Origin: TMP-86 sp964247385
Lineage (GTDB): Bacteria; Pseudomonadota; Gammaproteobacteria; Steroidobacterales; Steroidobacteraceae
Assembly: GCA_964247385.1 (NCBI GenBank)
Contig: CAXTUB010000002.1
Location: 62,001-126,000 of the forward strand
DNA: 64,000 nucleotides
Direction of reading: 5' to 3'
Numbering within the stretch: the first letter of the stretch is position 1; every line of letters begins with the position of its first letter. The translations under genes and the position numbers were made by a program. A model generated the notes under the pieces. The model was not told the DNA's origin, ran no database searches, and saw only the letters and a program-made list of their open reading frames with translations. This document shows, piece after piece, positions 1 through 7,839 of this stretch.

Positions 1-111
1 GGCGGCGTTGATGCCTTCACGCTTGAAAATCCAGTTGAAGGTGCGTGTGACCGACGTCGTGCCCGCGCCGGACGAGCCGGTGACCGCGATGATGGGGTGC
101 TTTGCCGACAT
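1..111 (-). CDS. cbbP: Phosphoribulokinase, N-terminal fragment (cut by window edge)
   Basis: Only the first 37 codons are inside the window; the rest lies beyond position 1. Phosphoribulokinase phosphorylates ribulose 5-phosphate to ribulose 1,5-bisphosphate, the CO2 acceptor of RuBisCO. The visible N-terminus reads MSAKHPIIAVTGSSGAGTTS, with the GSSGAGTT P-loop that is characteristic of the octameric proteobacterial enzyme. It is the last visible gene of the minus-strand cbb operon, 116 bases after cbbF; the gap holds no gene. The start ATG is the only one that gives the family N-terminus. Identification rests on this short but distinctive segment plus operon context. Confidence 0.9.
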   Translation of the reverse strand, partial: MSAKHPIIAVTGSSGAGTTSVTRTFNWIFKREGINAA

Positions 112-227
112 GCTGTGCCTCGAGCTCCTTGCTATTTTCCGGTGCTGCCCGCGCTACGCGCGCGAAGTGCCGGCGGACTGGGGTTGTCGAACACGACTGA
201 CTTCTTGCGCGGCGCCTGACGAGCCTG

Positions 228-1307
228 CTAGCGCTCTTGCATGAACAGCGAGCGCTCTTTGAAGAGCGGCGAGCTGTACTCGCGATCGAGACCTTGCTCG
301 TGTTCCAGGTGGTAGCGCACCAGCCGCTCGACTTCGGCTTTCGCACCGAGAATGACCGGCACGCGTTGATGCAGACTTTCCGGCACCACATCGAGCATGC
401 GCTCGCGTCCGGTGGACGCGGCGCCGCCTGCCTGCTCGACCAGCATGGCCATGGGGCTTGCTTCATAAAGCAACCGCAGGCGCCCCGGCTTGGTCAGATC
501 CTTCGTGTCTCTGGGATACATGAACAGGCCGCCGCGAATGAGTATGCGATGCACTTCAGCCACGAGCGAGGCGATCCAGCGCATGTTGAAATCCTTGCCG
601 CGCGAGCCTCCATGCCCTTGCAGGCACTCGACCACGTAGCGCTTCACCGGCGGCTCCCAGAAACGCTCGTTCGATGCATTGATGGCGAACTCGCTGGTCT
701 CCTCGGGAATGCGCAAGTTCGGATGTGTCAAGACGAACTCGCCGAAGCCGCGATCGAGCGTGAAGCCGTGCACGCCCCGGCCGATGCTGAGCACCAGCAT
801 GGTGGTAGCGCCGTAGATGGCGTAGCCCGCGCACAGCTGCTGGCTGCCGGGCTGCAAGAAGTCTTCGGCGCTCGGAATATCGGTGCCTCGCGGCGCTCGC
901 AACACGGAAAAAATACTGCCAACGGGCGCGTTGATGTCGATGTTGCTCGAGCCGTCGAGAGGATCGAACACGAGAAGGTAGCGCCCGCGCGGGTACTCGG
1001 CGGGTATTTGGTAAGGCTCCTCGAGCTCCTCCGACACCATGCCAGCGAGATGTCCACCATATTCGCTCGTGCGCAGAAAGATGTCGTTCGACATGACGTC
1101 GAGCTTCATTTGTGTTTCGCCCTGCACGTTGGTGGCGTCGGCGGAGCCATGCGCACCGGCCAATGCGCCGCGGCCCACGATGAAGCCGATGCGCTTGCAC
1201 GCGAGGCGCACGTAGTTGAGGAGCGCCGTGAAATCGCCGGTGGCTTGCGGAAAGCGCCGCTGCTCCTCGATCATGAATTCAGTGATGGTCTTTTCGTGCG
1301 TGCTCAT
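228..1307 (-). CDS. cbbF: Class I fructose-1,6-bisphosphatase of the Calvin cycle
   Basis: Hydrolyses fructose 1,6-bisphosphate (and probably sedoheptulose 1,7-bisphosphate) in the regenerative part of the Calvin cycle; cytoplasmic and metal dependent. The protein of about 359 residues carries the class I substrate and metal motif FDPLDGSSNID followed by APVGSIFSV, and a C-terminal segment (LYEASPMAMLVEQAGG) typical of the family. An ATG at 1307 (MSTHEKTITEF) matches the usual N-terminus; the open frame extends 25 codons upstream, inside cbbY, but those residues look unlike the family. The ATG overlaps the cbbY stop by 4 bases, implying translational coupling. Confidence 0.94.
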   Translation of the reverse strand: MSTHEKTITEFMIEEQRRFPQATGDFTALLNYVRLACKRIGFIVGRGALAGAHGSADATNVQGETQMKLDVMSNDIFLRTSEYGGHLAGMVSEELEEPYQIPAEYPRGRYLLVFDPLDGSSNIDINAPVGSIFSVLRAPRGTDIPSAEDFLQPGSQQLCAGYAIYGATTMLVLSIGRGVHGFTLDRGFGEFVLTHPNLRIPEETSEFAINASNERFWEPPVKRYVVECLQGHGGSRGKDFNMRWIASLVAEVHRILIRGGLFMYPRDTKDLTKPGRLRLLYEASPMAMLVEQAGGAASTGRERMLDVVPESLHQRVPVILGAKAEVERLVRYHLEHEQGLDREYSSPLFKERSLFMQER

Positions 1308-2062
1308 GCGGCACCGATTTCGCGCACCGAGGCGCTGCGCGACCGCGCCATCTCGTGCTCTAGTCGCGTGATGTCGAGCCATGCGCCGTTTGCGTCCGCG
1401 GTGTCGAGCGAATCCACGACCAGGTCTGCAAGCGAAAAATCCTCGCCGCGGCTCCAGGGGCTCGGCGTCACCACCGTAAATATCCCCGCGGCTTTCGCCG
1501 CGCGCATGCCGTTGGCCGAATCTTCAAGCGCCACACACTCATCGGCTTCATATCCAAGACGCTCGAGCACGAACAAATAGATATCGGGCGCCGGCTTTTT
1601 CCGCGCGACGTCATCGCCCGCGCCCACGACCGCGAAATGCTTGAGCGGCTCGTCGCCCCATTCAGATTGCATCAATGCCTCGATATTGGCGCGCGTGGTG
1701 GTGGTTGCGATGGCGAGCGTGAGCCGGCGCGCCACGGCCTCGTTCATGAGCCGCTCGATGCCCGGCCTCAAGCCAATGCCCTGGCTGACTGCTTCGGTGT
1801 AATGCGCGGTTTTCGCGGCATGCAGCGCCGGAATGCGAGCGTCGAGCGCCGCCTGCTCTTTTGCGGGAAGCTCGAGCGAGCGGATATAAGCCGCGATTCG
1901 CTCCTTCCCGCCCGTCACCGCAAGCAATCTCGCATAATGCTCGGCGCTCCAGTGCCAACCGAGCCCCGCGGCTTCGAATGCGCGATTGAAAGATTGGCGA
2001 TGCACTTCTTCGGTGTCGGCCAGCGTGCCATCCACATCGAAAATGAGCGCGCGGAGCGTCAT
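1304..2062 (-). CDS. cbbY: HAD-family sugar-phosphate phosphatase CbbY
   Basis: A haloacid-dehalogenase phosphatase. The nucleophile motif DVDGTLADTEE lies at about residues 8-18 and the late acidic motif (ALEDSANGMRAAKAAG) near residue 170. CbbY proteins of red-type operons degrade xylulose 1,5-bisphosphate, a misfire product that inhibits RuBisCO, so it works beside the activase CbbX. Length (252 residues) fits. The ATG at 2062 gives the family N-terminus (MTLRALIFDVDGT); an upstream TTG in the same frame would add 32 unrelated residues overlapping cbbX. Phosphoglycolate phosphatase is the alternative within the same family; the position next to cbbX favours CbbY. Confidence 0.88.
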   Translation of the reverse strand: MTLRALIFDVDGTLADTEEVHRQSFNRAFEAAGLGWHWSAEHYARLLAVTGGKERIAAYIRSLELPAKEQAALDARIPALHAAKTAHYTEAVSQGIGLRPGIERLMNEAVARRLTLAIATTTTRANIEALMQSEWGDEPLKHFAVVGAGDDVARKKPAPDIYLFVLERLGYEADECVALEDSANGMRAAKAAGIFTVVTPSPWSRGEDFSLADLVVDSLDTADANGAWLDITRLEHEMARSRSASVREIGAA

Positions 2063-2108
2063 TTCCCGCCTCTCGGAAGCCGGCGACGAAGCGCATGAGC
2101 CATCGAGC

Positions 2109-3020
2109 TCAAGAATGAATGTCCGCGGTGGATGTCGCCGGCGCGGCTTCTTGCGCAAACACCCGGCTGGCGCGCAGATCGCCAGCCTCGATGGTCATGA
2201 GTGCACGACGGTCCATGGATTGCCGCGGCGCTGCGAGCAGTCGGCTGGCCTGGCGCAGACGCGCGCGGTCGAGAGCATTGCGCACCGAACGAGCATTCGC
2301 GAAATGCGGCTGGCGCATGCGCAGAGGGATGTACTCGCGCAGCGCCTGAACGGCCGTCTCGCTCAAGCGATATTGCATCTGCTGCAGCATTCGCGCGGCG
2401 ATCTGCTCGAGCTCGGCGGCAGAGTAATCGGGAAAATCCAAATGATGCGCGACCCGCGATGACATGCCGGGATTCGACTTGAAGAACGTGTCCATGCGGT
2501 CTTTATAACCCGCGAGAATGACCACCAGATCGTCGCGTTGATTTTCCATGACCTGCAGCAAGATTTCGATGGCTTCCTGCCCATAATCCCGCTCGTTCTC
2601 GGGGCGGTAGAGATAGTACGCCTCGTCGATGAACAGCACACCGCCCATGGCTTTTTTCAAGATCTCCTTGGTCTTGGGAGCGGTGTGGCCGATGTATTGG
2701 CCGACGAGGTCATCGCGCGTCACTGCGACCAAGTGGCCTTTGCGCACGTAACCCAAACGATGGAGTATTTGCGCCATGCGCATGGCGACCGTGGTCTTGC
2801 CGGTGCCCGGATTGCCGGTGAAGGACATGTGAAGCGAGGGCGAGCCGGCGACCAGCCCGAGCGAAGTGCGCGCGCGCTCGACGACGAGCAGAGCGGCGAT
2901 ATCGCGAATGCGCGCCTTGACCGGCCTCAAGCCGATGAGCTCGGCGTCGAGCTCATCGAGTACTTCGTTGACGCGCGCTTCGGCCAGAAGCGCATGCAAA
3001 TCCACTTGATCTTCGCTCAT
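2109..3020 (-). CDS. cbbX: Red-type RuBisCO activase CbbX (AAA+)
   Basis: AAA+ ATPase of 303 residues that remodels inhibited red-type RuBisCO by pulling on the C-terminal tail of the large subunit. Walker A (GNPGTGKT) is at residues 69-76 and Walker B (LFIDEA) at 129-134, followed by the aromatic YYLYRPENERDYG segment typical of CbbX; a sensor-like SNPGMSSR motif follows near 190. Family members are activated by ribulose bisphosphate. It sits between cbbS (61 bases upstream) and cbbY, the standard order in form IC/ID operons, and confirms that the RuBisCO here is of the red type. Confidence 0.96.
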   Translation of the reverse strand: MSEDQVDLHALLAEARVNEVLDELDAELIGLRPVKARIRDIAALLVVERARTSLGLVAGSPSLHMSFTGNPGTGKTTVAMRMAQILHRLGYVRKGHLVAVTRDDLVGQYIGHTAPKTKEILKKAMGGVLFIDEAYYLYRPENERDYGQEAIEILLQVMENQRDDLVVILAGYKDRMDTFFKSNPGMSSRVAHHLDFPDYSAAELEQIAARMLQQMQYRLSETAVQALREYIPLRMRQPHFANARSVRNALDRARLRQASRLLAAPRQSMDRRALMTIEAGDLRASRVFAQEAAPATSTADIHS

Positions 3021-3081
3021 GACCTCACCTGATCAAGAAACACGCGATCAATGCGCGGCACGCTTCCATGCGCAGGCGGCG

Positions 3082-3501
3082 TCACCCATAACGCTCGCCT
3101 TCGGGCTTGTCCACCGCGTAACTGCGCGTCGTGTAATGAATCCGCCGCCCGGCGCCTTCTTGACGCACGAGCGCGAAGCCCGGCTCCTCCGCGGGACGCT
3201 GCACGATGAACGACAGCCGAGTCGTTTCGAACCCGCGCGTGGAATCGAACGCATTGACGCGAATATAAATGTTTGGATGCGCCTTGCGGCACGCGGCGAC
3301 CTCGGTCATCGCGCCTGCGCCGTCGCGCAAATCGAACATGGGGTTACCCCACATTTCCCAATAAAAATTGCGCGGGTGCGGATCGTCCGTGTACTCGACG
3401 CTGATCGACCAGCCTGCATTGAGGGCATAGTCGACTTGAGCGCGGATTTCCGCATCGGTGAGCTCGGGAAGAAACGAGAATGTGCCTTGAGTGACTTTCA
3501 T
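3082..3501 (-). CDS. cbbS: RuBisCO small subunit, red-type form I
   Basis: Small subunit of hexadecameric form I RuBisCO. It starts MKVTQGTFSFLPELTD, has the internal block YWEMWGNPMFDLRD, and at 139 residues carries the C-terminal extension (about residues 110-139, RIHYTTRSYAVDKPEGERYG) that forms the central beta-hairpin barrel of red-type enzymes and is absent from shorter green-type subunits. The gene begins 7 bases after the cbbL stop, so the two are cotranscribed and probably translationally coupled. The single ATG at 3501 is well supported. Confidence 0.96.
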   Translation of the reverse strand: MKVTQGTFSFLPELTDAEIRAQVDYALNAGWSISVEYTDDPHPRNFYWEMWGNPMFDLRDGAGAMTEVAACRKAHPNIYIRVNAFDSTRGFETTRLSFIVQRPAEEPGFALVRQEGAGRRIHYTTRSYAVDKPEGERYG

Positions 3502-3508
3502 TGCAGCC

Positions 3509-4948
3509 TCACGCCGGGGTTGCGGTGGGAACGAAGTCGGCCGTATCGGTCGACTGATAATTGAACGTAACGTCTTTCCAAGTATCGAGCGCCGCTCGCA
3601 AAGGCGAGCACCACTTGGCGGCGTCCGCGAGAATCTGCGGCCCCTCGTTCCAAATGTCGCGGCCTTCGTTGCGCGCCTTGATCATCGTCTCGAGTGCGAC
3701 GCGGTTTGCGGTGGCGCCCGCTTGAATTCCCATGGGGTGACCGATGGTGCCTCCGCCGAATTGCAGCACCACGTCCTCACCGAGATACGTGATGAGCTGG
3801 TGCATTTGTCCTGCGTGGATGCCACCCGAAGCCACCGGCATGACTTTGCGCAACGAAGCCCAATCCTGATCGAAAAACACGCCTTGCTCGAGATTCTGCC
3901 GAGTCACGGAGTCGCGGCAGACCGAATAAATGCCTTTGATGACGTTGGGATCGCCTTCGAGCTTGCCCACCACGGTGCCGGCATGAATGTGATCCACTCC
4001 GGCCATGCGCATCCATTTCGCGATGACGCGGAACGAAACGCCATGAGTTTTTTGTCGGGTGTACGTGCCGTGCCCCGCGCGATGCAAGTGCAGAATCATG
4101 TCATTGCGTCGCGCCCACTTCGCCATGGACTGAATGGCGGTGTAGCCGATGACGAGATCGATCATGACAATGTTGGAGCCGAGCGTCTTGGCGAAATCGG
4201 CGCGCTCGTACATGTCTTCCATGGTCGCCGCGGTGACGTTCATATAATGGCCTTTGACTTCGCCGGTCGCGGCCGCGGCCTTGTTGACGGCTTCCATGAC
4301 GTATAGAAAGCGATCGCGCCAATGCATGAACGGTTGCGAGTTGATGTTCTCATCGTCCTTGACGAAGTCCAAACCGCCTTTCAGCGCTTCGTACACTACG
4401 CGCCCATAGTTCTTGCTGGACAGGCCAAGTTTCGGCTTGGTGGTGGCGCCCAGGAGCGGCCGTCCAAACTTGTCGAGGCGTTCACGCTCGACGACGATGC
4501 CGGTGGCCGGGCCCTGAAACGTCTTCAGATACGCCACCGGAATGCGCATGTCCTCGAGGCGCAGGGCCTTCAGCGGCTTGAAGCCAAACACATTGCCGAT
4601 GATGGAAGCCGTGAGGTTGGCGATGGAACCTTCCTCAAAAAGATCAAGGTCATAAGCGATATAGCTAAAGTATTGTCCTTGCGCTCCGGGCACCGGGTCC
4701 ACGCGGTATGCCTTGGCCCGGTACAGCTCACATGCGGTGAGCCGATCGGTCCAAACCACGGTCCACGTCGCCGTGGAAGACTCACCCGCCACCGCGGCGG
4801 CCGCTTCGACCGGGTCGACGCCTTCTTGCGGCGTGATGCGGAACACCGCGATGACGTCGGTCTCCTTGGGCTCGTAGTCCGGATCCCAATAGCCCATCTT
4901 CGCGTAGGGCATGACTCCCGACTTGTACCGTTCCGCTGCGTTCGCCAT
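3509..4948 (-). CDS. cbbL: RuBisCO large subunit, form IC (red type)
   Basis: Carboxylates ribulose 1,5-bisphosphate to two 3-phosphoglycerates. At 479 residues it has the usual form I length. The catalytic lysine motif GATTKPKLGLS, the carbamylated-lysine motif (GLDFVKDDEN), the HLHRAGHGTY segment, loop 6 (VGKLEGDPN) and the GGGTIGHPMG phosphate-binding loop are all intact. The N-terminus (MANAAERYKSGVMPYAKMGY) and the downstream cbbX mark it as red-type form IC, as in many alpha- and betaproteobacteria and some gammaproteobacteria. First gene of the minus-strand operon, divergent from cbbR, whose product is expected to control it. Confidence 0.97.
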   Translation of the reverse strand: MANAAERYKSGVMPYAKMGYWDPDYEPKETDVIAVFRITPQEGVDPVEAAAAVAGESSTATWTVVWTDRLTACELYRAKAYRVDPVPGAQGQYFSYIAYDLDLFEEGSIANLTASIIGNVFGFKPLKALRLEDMRIPVAYLKTFQGPATGIVVERERLDKFGRPLLGATTKPKLGLSSKNYGRVVYEALKGGLDFVKDDENINSQPFMHWRDRFLYVMEAVNKAAAATGEVKGHYMNVTAATMEDMYERADFAKTLGSNIVMIDLVIGYTAIQSMAKWARRNDMILHLHRAGHGTYTRQKTHGVSFRVIAKWMRMAGVDHIHAGTVVGKLEGDPNVIKGIYSVCRDSVTRQNLEQGVFFDQDWASLRKVMPVASGGIHAGQMHQLITYLGEDVVLQFGGGTIGHPMGIQAGATANRVALETMIKARNEGRDIWNEGPQILADAAKWCSPLRAALDTWKDVTFNYQSTDTADFVPTATPA

Positions 4949-5001
4949 GAGTGCTCCCGTGTTATTCGAAATGGATGGCGCCGCACTGTGGCAGAATCGA
5001 C

Positions 5002-5052
5002 GTATCAGCGATATTCAATAGAATTGACGCAAGATATAAGTTTTACTGATAC
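5002..5052. promoter_or_regulatory. Probable CbbR operator between cbbL and cbbR
   Basis: The 121-base divergent gap contains TCA-N7-TGA at 5015-5027, which is both a TNA-N7-TNA CbbR core and a T-N11-A LysR-family box, with dyad symmetry (TCAAT-AGA-ATTGA). It is enclosed by a perfect 7-bp inverted repeat, GTATCAG (5002-5008) and CTGATAC (5046-5052). LysR-type regulators usually bind such a recognition site close to their own gene and an activation site nearer the target promoter. Pattern seen directly; function inferred from position. Confidence 0.6.
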
Positions 5053-5069
5053 TTCGACGGGACGCTTCG

Positions 5070-5996
5070 ATGAGCTTGCAATATGTCTCGCTCCGGCAGC
5101 TCCGAGTGTTCGAAGCAGCCGCTCAGCTCGGCTCGTTTTCCAAAGCCGCCGCGGCGCTGCATCTCACTCAGCCGGGCGTTTCCATGCACATCAAAGAGCT
5201 CGAGCGCTGCGCGGGGCTTGCGCTGTTCGAGCGCATCGGCAAGAAATTATTCGTGACCGAGGCGGGGCGCGAGATGTTGGTACGCGCACGCGAGATCATG
5301 CGCGCCTTAAAGGACGCGGAAGAGGCGCTCGATGGCTTGAAGGGCCTGCGGCGCGGGCTCGTGAATCTGGGCGTCGTCAGCACGGCGAAGTATTTCGTGC
5401 CGCAATTGCTCGCGCGATTTCGAAGCGATCACCCCGATCTGGAGCTGCGTCTGTCGGTTCACAACCGTGGCGCTGTGATTCAAGAGCTCACCGATAATGC
5501 CATCGACCTTGCAATCATGGGGCGCGCACCGCAATCGGGCGAGCTCACCGCCGAGCCATTCGCCGCGAATCCTCACGTCATCGTCGCAGCGCCATCGCAC
5601 CCGCTGGCGCGCGCGCGCCGCTTGCGAGCGGCCGTGCTCGAGAAAGAGAATTTCATCGTGCGCGAGCCGGGCTCGGGCACCCGGGTGGCCATGCAGACAT
5701 TCTTCGATGAGCACCAGATTCCTGTGAAGGTCGGCATGGAGATGTCCAGCAACGAGACCATCAAGCAAGCCGTCATGGCCGGCATCGGCATCAGCTTCTT
5801 GTCGCAGCACACGATCGGGCTCGAGCTCGAGACAGGAAAAATTTCGGTGCTCGATGTACGAGGCACGCCGGTCATGCGGCGCTGGCACGTGGCGCACCTG
5901 ACTCGCAAACGCCTTTCGCCCACCGCCGAAGCCTTCAAACGTTTCGTGCTGAGCCGCGGGTCGGAAATCTTGAAAGCGCTTGCGCCGCGTGGGTGA
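5070..5996 (+). CDS. cbbR: LysR-family transcriptional regulator CbbR
   Basis: A 308-residue LysR-type regulator. The N-terminal winged helix-turn-helix (residues about 6-64, with LRVFEAAAQLGSFSKAAAAL and LTQPGVSMHIKELE) is followed by a periplasmic-binding-protein-like effector domain. CbbR proteins sense metabolites such as RuBP, phosphoenolpyruvate or NADPH and activate the divergently transcribed cbb operon. The head-to-head arrangement with cbbL and the operator-like sequence in the gap strongly support the name. Its stop codon lies inside the start region of bchO, so bchO is probably cotranscribed with it, an unusual physical link between carbon-fixation control and pigment synthesis. 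Confidence 0.93.
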   Translation: MSLQYVSLRQLRVFEAAAQLGSFSKAAAALHLTQPGVSMHIKELERCAGLALFERIGKKLFVTEAGREMLVRAREIMRALKDAEEALDGLKGLRRGLVNLGVVSTAKYFVPQLLARFRSDHPDLELRLSVHNRGAVIQELTDNAIDLAIMGRAPQSGELTAEPFAANPHVIVAAPSHPLARARRLRAAVLEKENFIVREPGSGTRVAMQTFFDEHQIPVKVGMEMSSNETIKQAVMAGIGISFLSQHTIGLELETGKISVLDVRGTPVMRRWHVAHLTRKRLSPTAEAFKRFVLSRGSEILKALAPRG

Positions 5997-6864
5997 ACCG
6001 ACGCTCGATTGGGCGCGTGAAAAGTCGAGCTGGCCCAACGGCGAGCACAGCCGATGGGTTCGAGCCTCGGGAATCACGTGGCACGTGCAGCGCGCCGGCG
6101 CGGGGCCCGGCCTTCTGCTCGTGCATGGCACCGGCTCATCGACCCATTCGTGGCGCGGATTATTCCCGGCGCTTGCGCGGCGCTTCGACGTGTTGGCGAT
6201 GGACTTACCGGGCCATGCATTCACACAGTCCGTGACGGGAGAACGCAGCTCTCTGTCGGGGATGGGCGGAGCGGTGAGCGATCTCATTCGAGCCGAGAAT
6301 TTTCATCCAAGCGTTGCGGTGGGGCATTCCGCAGGCGCCGCGATCTTATGCCGCATGGCCGTCGACGGTGACTTCGAGCCGCGCATGCTCATCGGGTTGA
6401 ACGCCGCGCTGGTCCCGTTCACGGGCCTTGCCGCTTCCCTGTTCGCGCCGGTGGCGAAGCTCATGTCGGGCCTGCCTTGGGTGCCGCGGCTGATCGCGGG
6501 CTCCGTGCTCGACGGAAAAGGCTTCGCGCGTTTGCTCGCCAATACGGGTTCGGAGCTGGATCAAGAAGGCCAAGATATCTACTCGAAACTCGCGCGCGAT
6601 CCAAAGCATGTGGCCGCGGCCCTGTCCATGATGGCGCATTGGCGACTTGACGCACTCCACCGGAGCCTTGCGGTCATCGAGCGTGTGCTCTTGCTCGTCA
6701 CCAGCGCACGCGATTGCATGGTGCCGCCGGAGCAGGGGCGGGCATTGAAGCGCATGTATCCGAAAATTCGGCTGATCGAACTGCCCGATTTGGGCCACCT
6801 TGCGCACGAGGAGACGCCCGACCGCATCATCAATTTGCTGCTGAATCTATTCGTCGAACTATAA
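5989..6864 (+). CDS. bchO: Alpha/beta hydrolase-fold magnesium chelatase accessory protein BchO
   Basis: BchO is a member of the alpha/beta hydrolase family found only in bacteriochlorophyll producers and thought to assist Mg insertion into protoporphyrin IX. The N-terminal signature (WPNGEHSRWVRASGITWHVQ) and the oxyanion/lid sequence LLVHGTGSSTHSWR match BchO, as does the nucleophile elbow GHSAGAA near residue 105; a late His lies in LGHLAHEE. A GTG at 5989 gives the family-like start; a TTG at 5980 is possible. Either overlaps the cbbR stop (5994-5996). The chelatase genes bchI and bchD, its usual neighbours, are not in the window. Confidence 0.85.
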   Translation: MGEPTLDWAREKSSWPNGEHSRWVRASGITWHVQRAGAGPGLLLVHGTGSSTHSWRGLFPALARRFDVLAMDLPGHAFTQSVTGERSSLSGMGGAVSDLIRAENFHPSVAVGHSAGAAILCRMAVDGDFEPRMLIGLNAALVPFTGLAASLFAPVAKLMSGLPWVPRLIAGSVLDGKGFARLLANTGSELDQEGQDIYSKLARDPKHVAAALSMMAHWRLDALHRSLAVIERVLLLVTSARDCMVPPEQGRALKRMYPKIRLIELPDLGHLAHEETPDRIINLLLNLFVEL

Positions 6865-6928
6865 TTTGCGGCGCGCGGAAGAGGGACTGCGCGAATCCCA
6901 TCATTTCTAACTTGAGAGGGAGACCCGA

Positions 6929-7744
6929 ATGTTTAAAGACTCGAAAAGGCATTCAGCGACGGCCTGGAACGCGGCGTTCGCACTCATTGCAACAATGACA
7001 CTCGGCACCGGCAGCGCGTTTGCAGCGGAAAGTCCGTGGGTCGGCACGTGGAAGCTCGACAAGGCCAAGAGTCAGCTGACCGGCGAGACCTTTACGGTCT
7101 CGAAAAAGCCCAACGGCGCCATGCATTTGGACAGCGGATCGATTGGCTACGATTTCAAGGTCGACGGCAAGCCATACAAGGCCGCGTACGATCGCACGAC
7201 CACGTGGACATCGACCGGCGAGAGGTCATGGCACTCGGAAACGAAAGTCAAAGGCGAGACCATCTCGACGTGGGAACGGCGGTTGTCCGCCGACGGCAAG
7301 ACGTTGCACGTGACGGTGAGCGGCTTTCAGCCCGACGGCAAGCCATTCAAGGACGAGCAAGTGTGGGAGCGAGCTGCCGCGGGCGAGGGTTTGGAGGGGA
7401 CCTGGAAGCTGATCAATGTGGATGTCTCGGTGGCGGACGTCGTGATTTATACCGAGACTTCGCCGGACATCATGCGGGTGGAAATTCCGGGCTACAAGAA
7501 CGTCGTCGTCGGCAAGTTCGATGGCGGTGCGCTGCCCGTCCAGGGCCCGCGAGTGCCCGCCGGAATGACCGTCGCGTTTGTGCCCGAAAGTCGTCTCAAG
7601 CTTTCCTATGCGGAGAAAGTGAACGGCAAGCCGGACCGCTATGGCATGCAAACTCTCGCGCTCGACCGCAAGTCGTATACCGATGTGAGCTGGCCCGCGG
7701 GCAAAGACGGCGAAAAAACGACCGCCGTCTACGTGAAGCAATAG
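6929..7744 (+). CDS. Secreted protein with two lipocalin-like repeats, function unknown
   Basis: Not assigned to a named function. The first about 32 residues form a Sec signal peptide (positively charged start, hydrophobic core ALIATMTLGTGS, cleavage after AFA). The mature part has two related beta-rich modules, each opening with a G-T-W-K-L block (GTWKLDKAKS near residue 39 and GTWKLINVDV near 157), resembling small lipocalin-like domains that bind lipophilic molecules. A good ribosome-binding site (GAGAGGGAG) precedes the ATG. It lies alone between bchO and crtI in the same direction. A role in handling pigment or lipid in the periplasm is possible but purely contextual. Confidence 0.75.
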   Translation: MFKDSKRHSATAWNAAFALIATMTLGTGSAFAAESPWVGTWKLDKAKSQLTGETFTVSKKPNGAMHLDSGSIGYDFKVDGKPYKAAYDRTTTWTSTGERSWHSETKVKGETISTWERRLSADGKTLHVTVSGFQPDGKPFKDEQVWERAAAGEGLEGTWKLINVDVSVADVVIYTETSPDIMRVEIPGYKNVVVGKFDGGALPVQGPRVPAGMTVAFVPESRLKLSYAEKVNGKPDRYGMQTLALDRKSYTDVSWPAGKDGEKTTAVYVKQ

Positions 7745-7839
7745 CTAAGCGTAAAGCATAGCCACGCAGAGATTTTGGGGGTAGGGCACGGGGAACCCGT
7801 CGTGCACAGCGGCTCGGCTTGCTCCCCGAGGGCTTTTCC

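Noticed and set aside
237..1580. 447-codon plus-strand frame opposite cbbF and cbbY
   Set aside because: Mirror frame of two clearly coding minus-strand genes, with no recognisable domain or ribosome-binding site.
7745..7839. Promoter or PpsR box upstream of crtI
   Set aside because: No TGT-N12-ACA and no convincing -35/-10 pair; only short GC hairpins (ACGGG-GAA-CCCGT and CTCGG...CCGAG).
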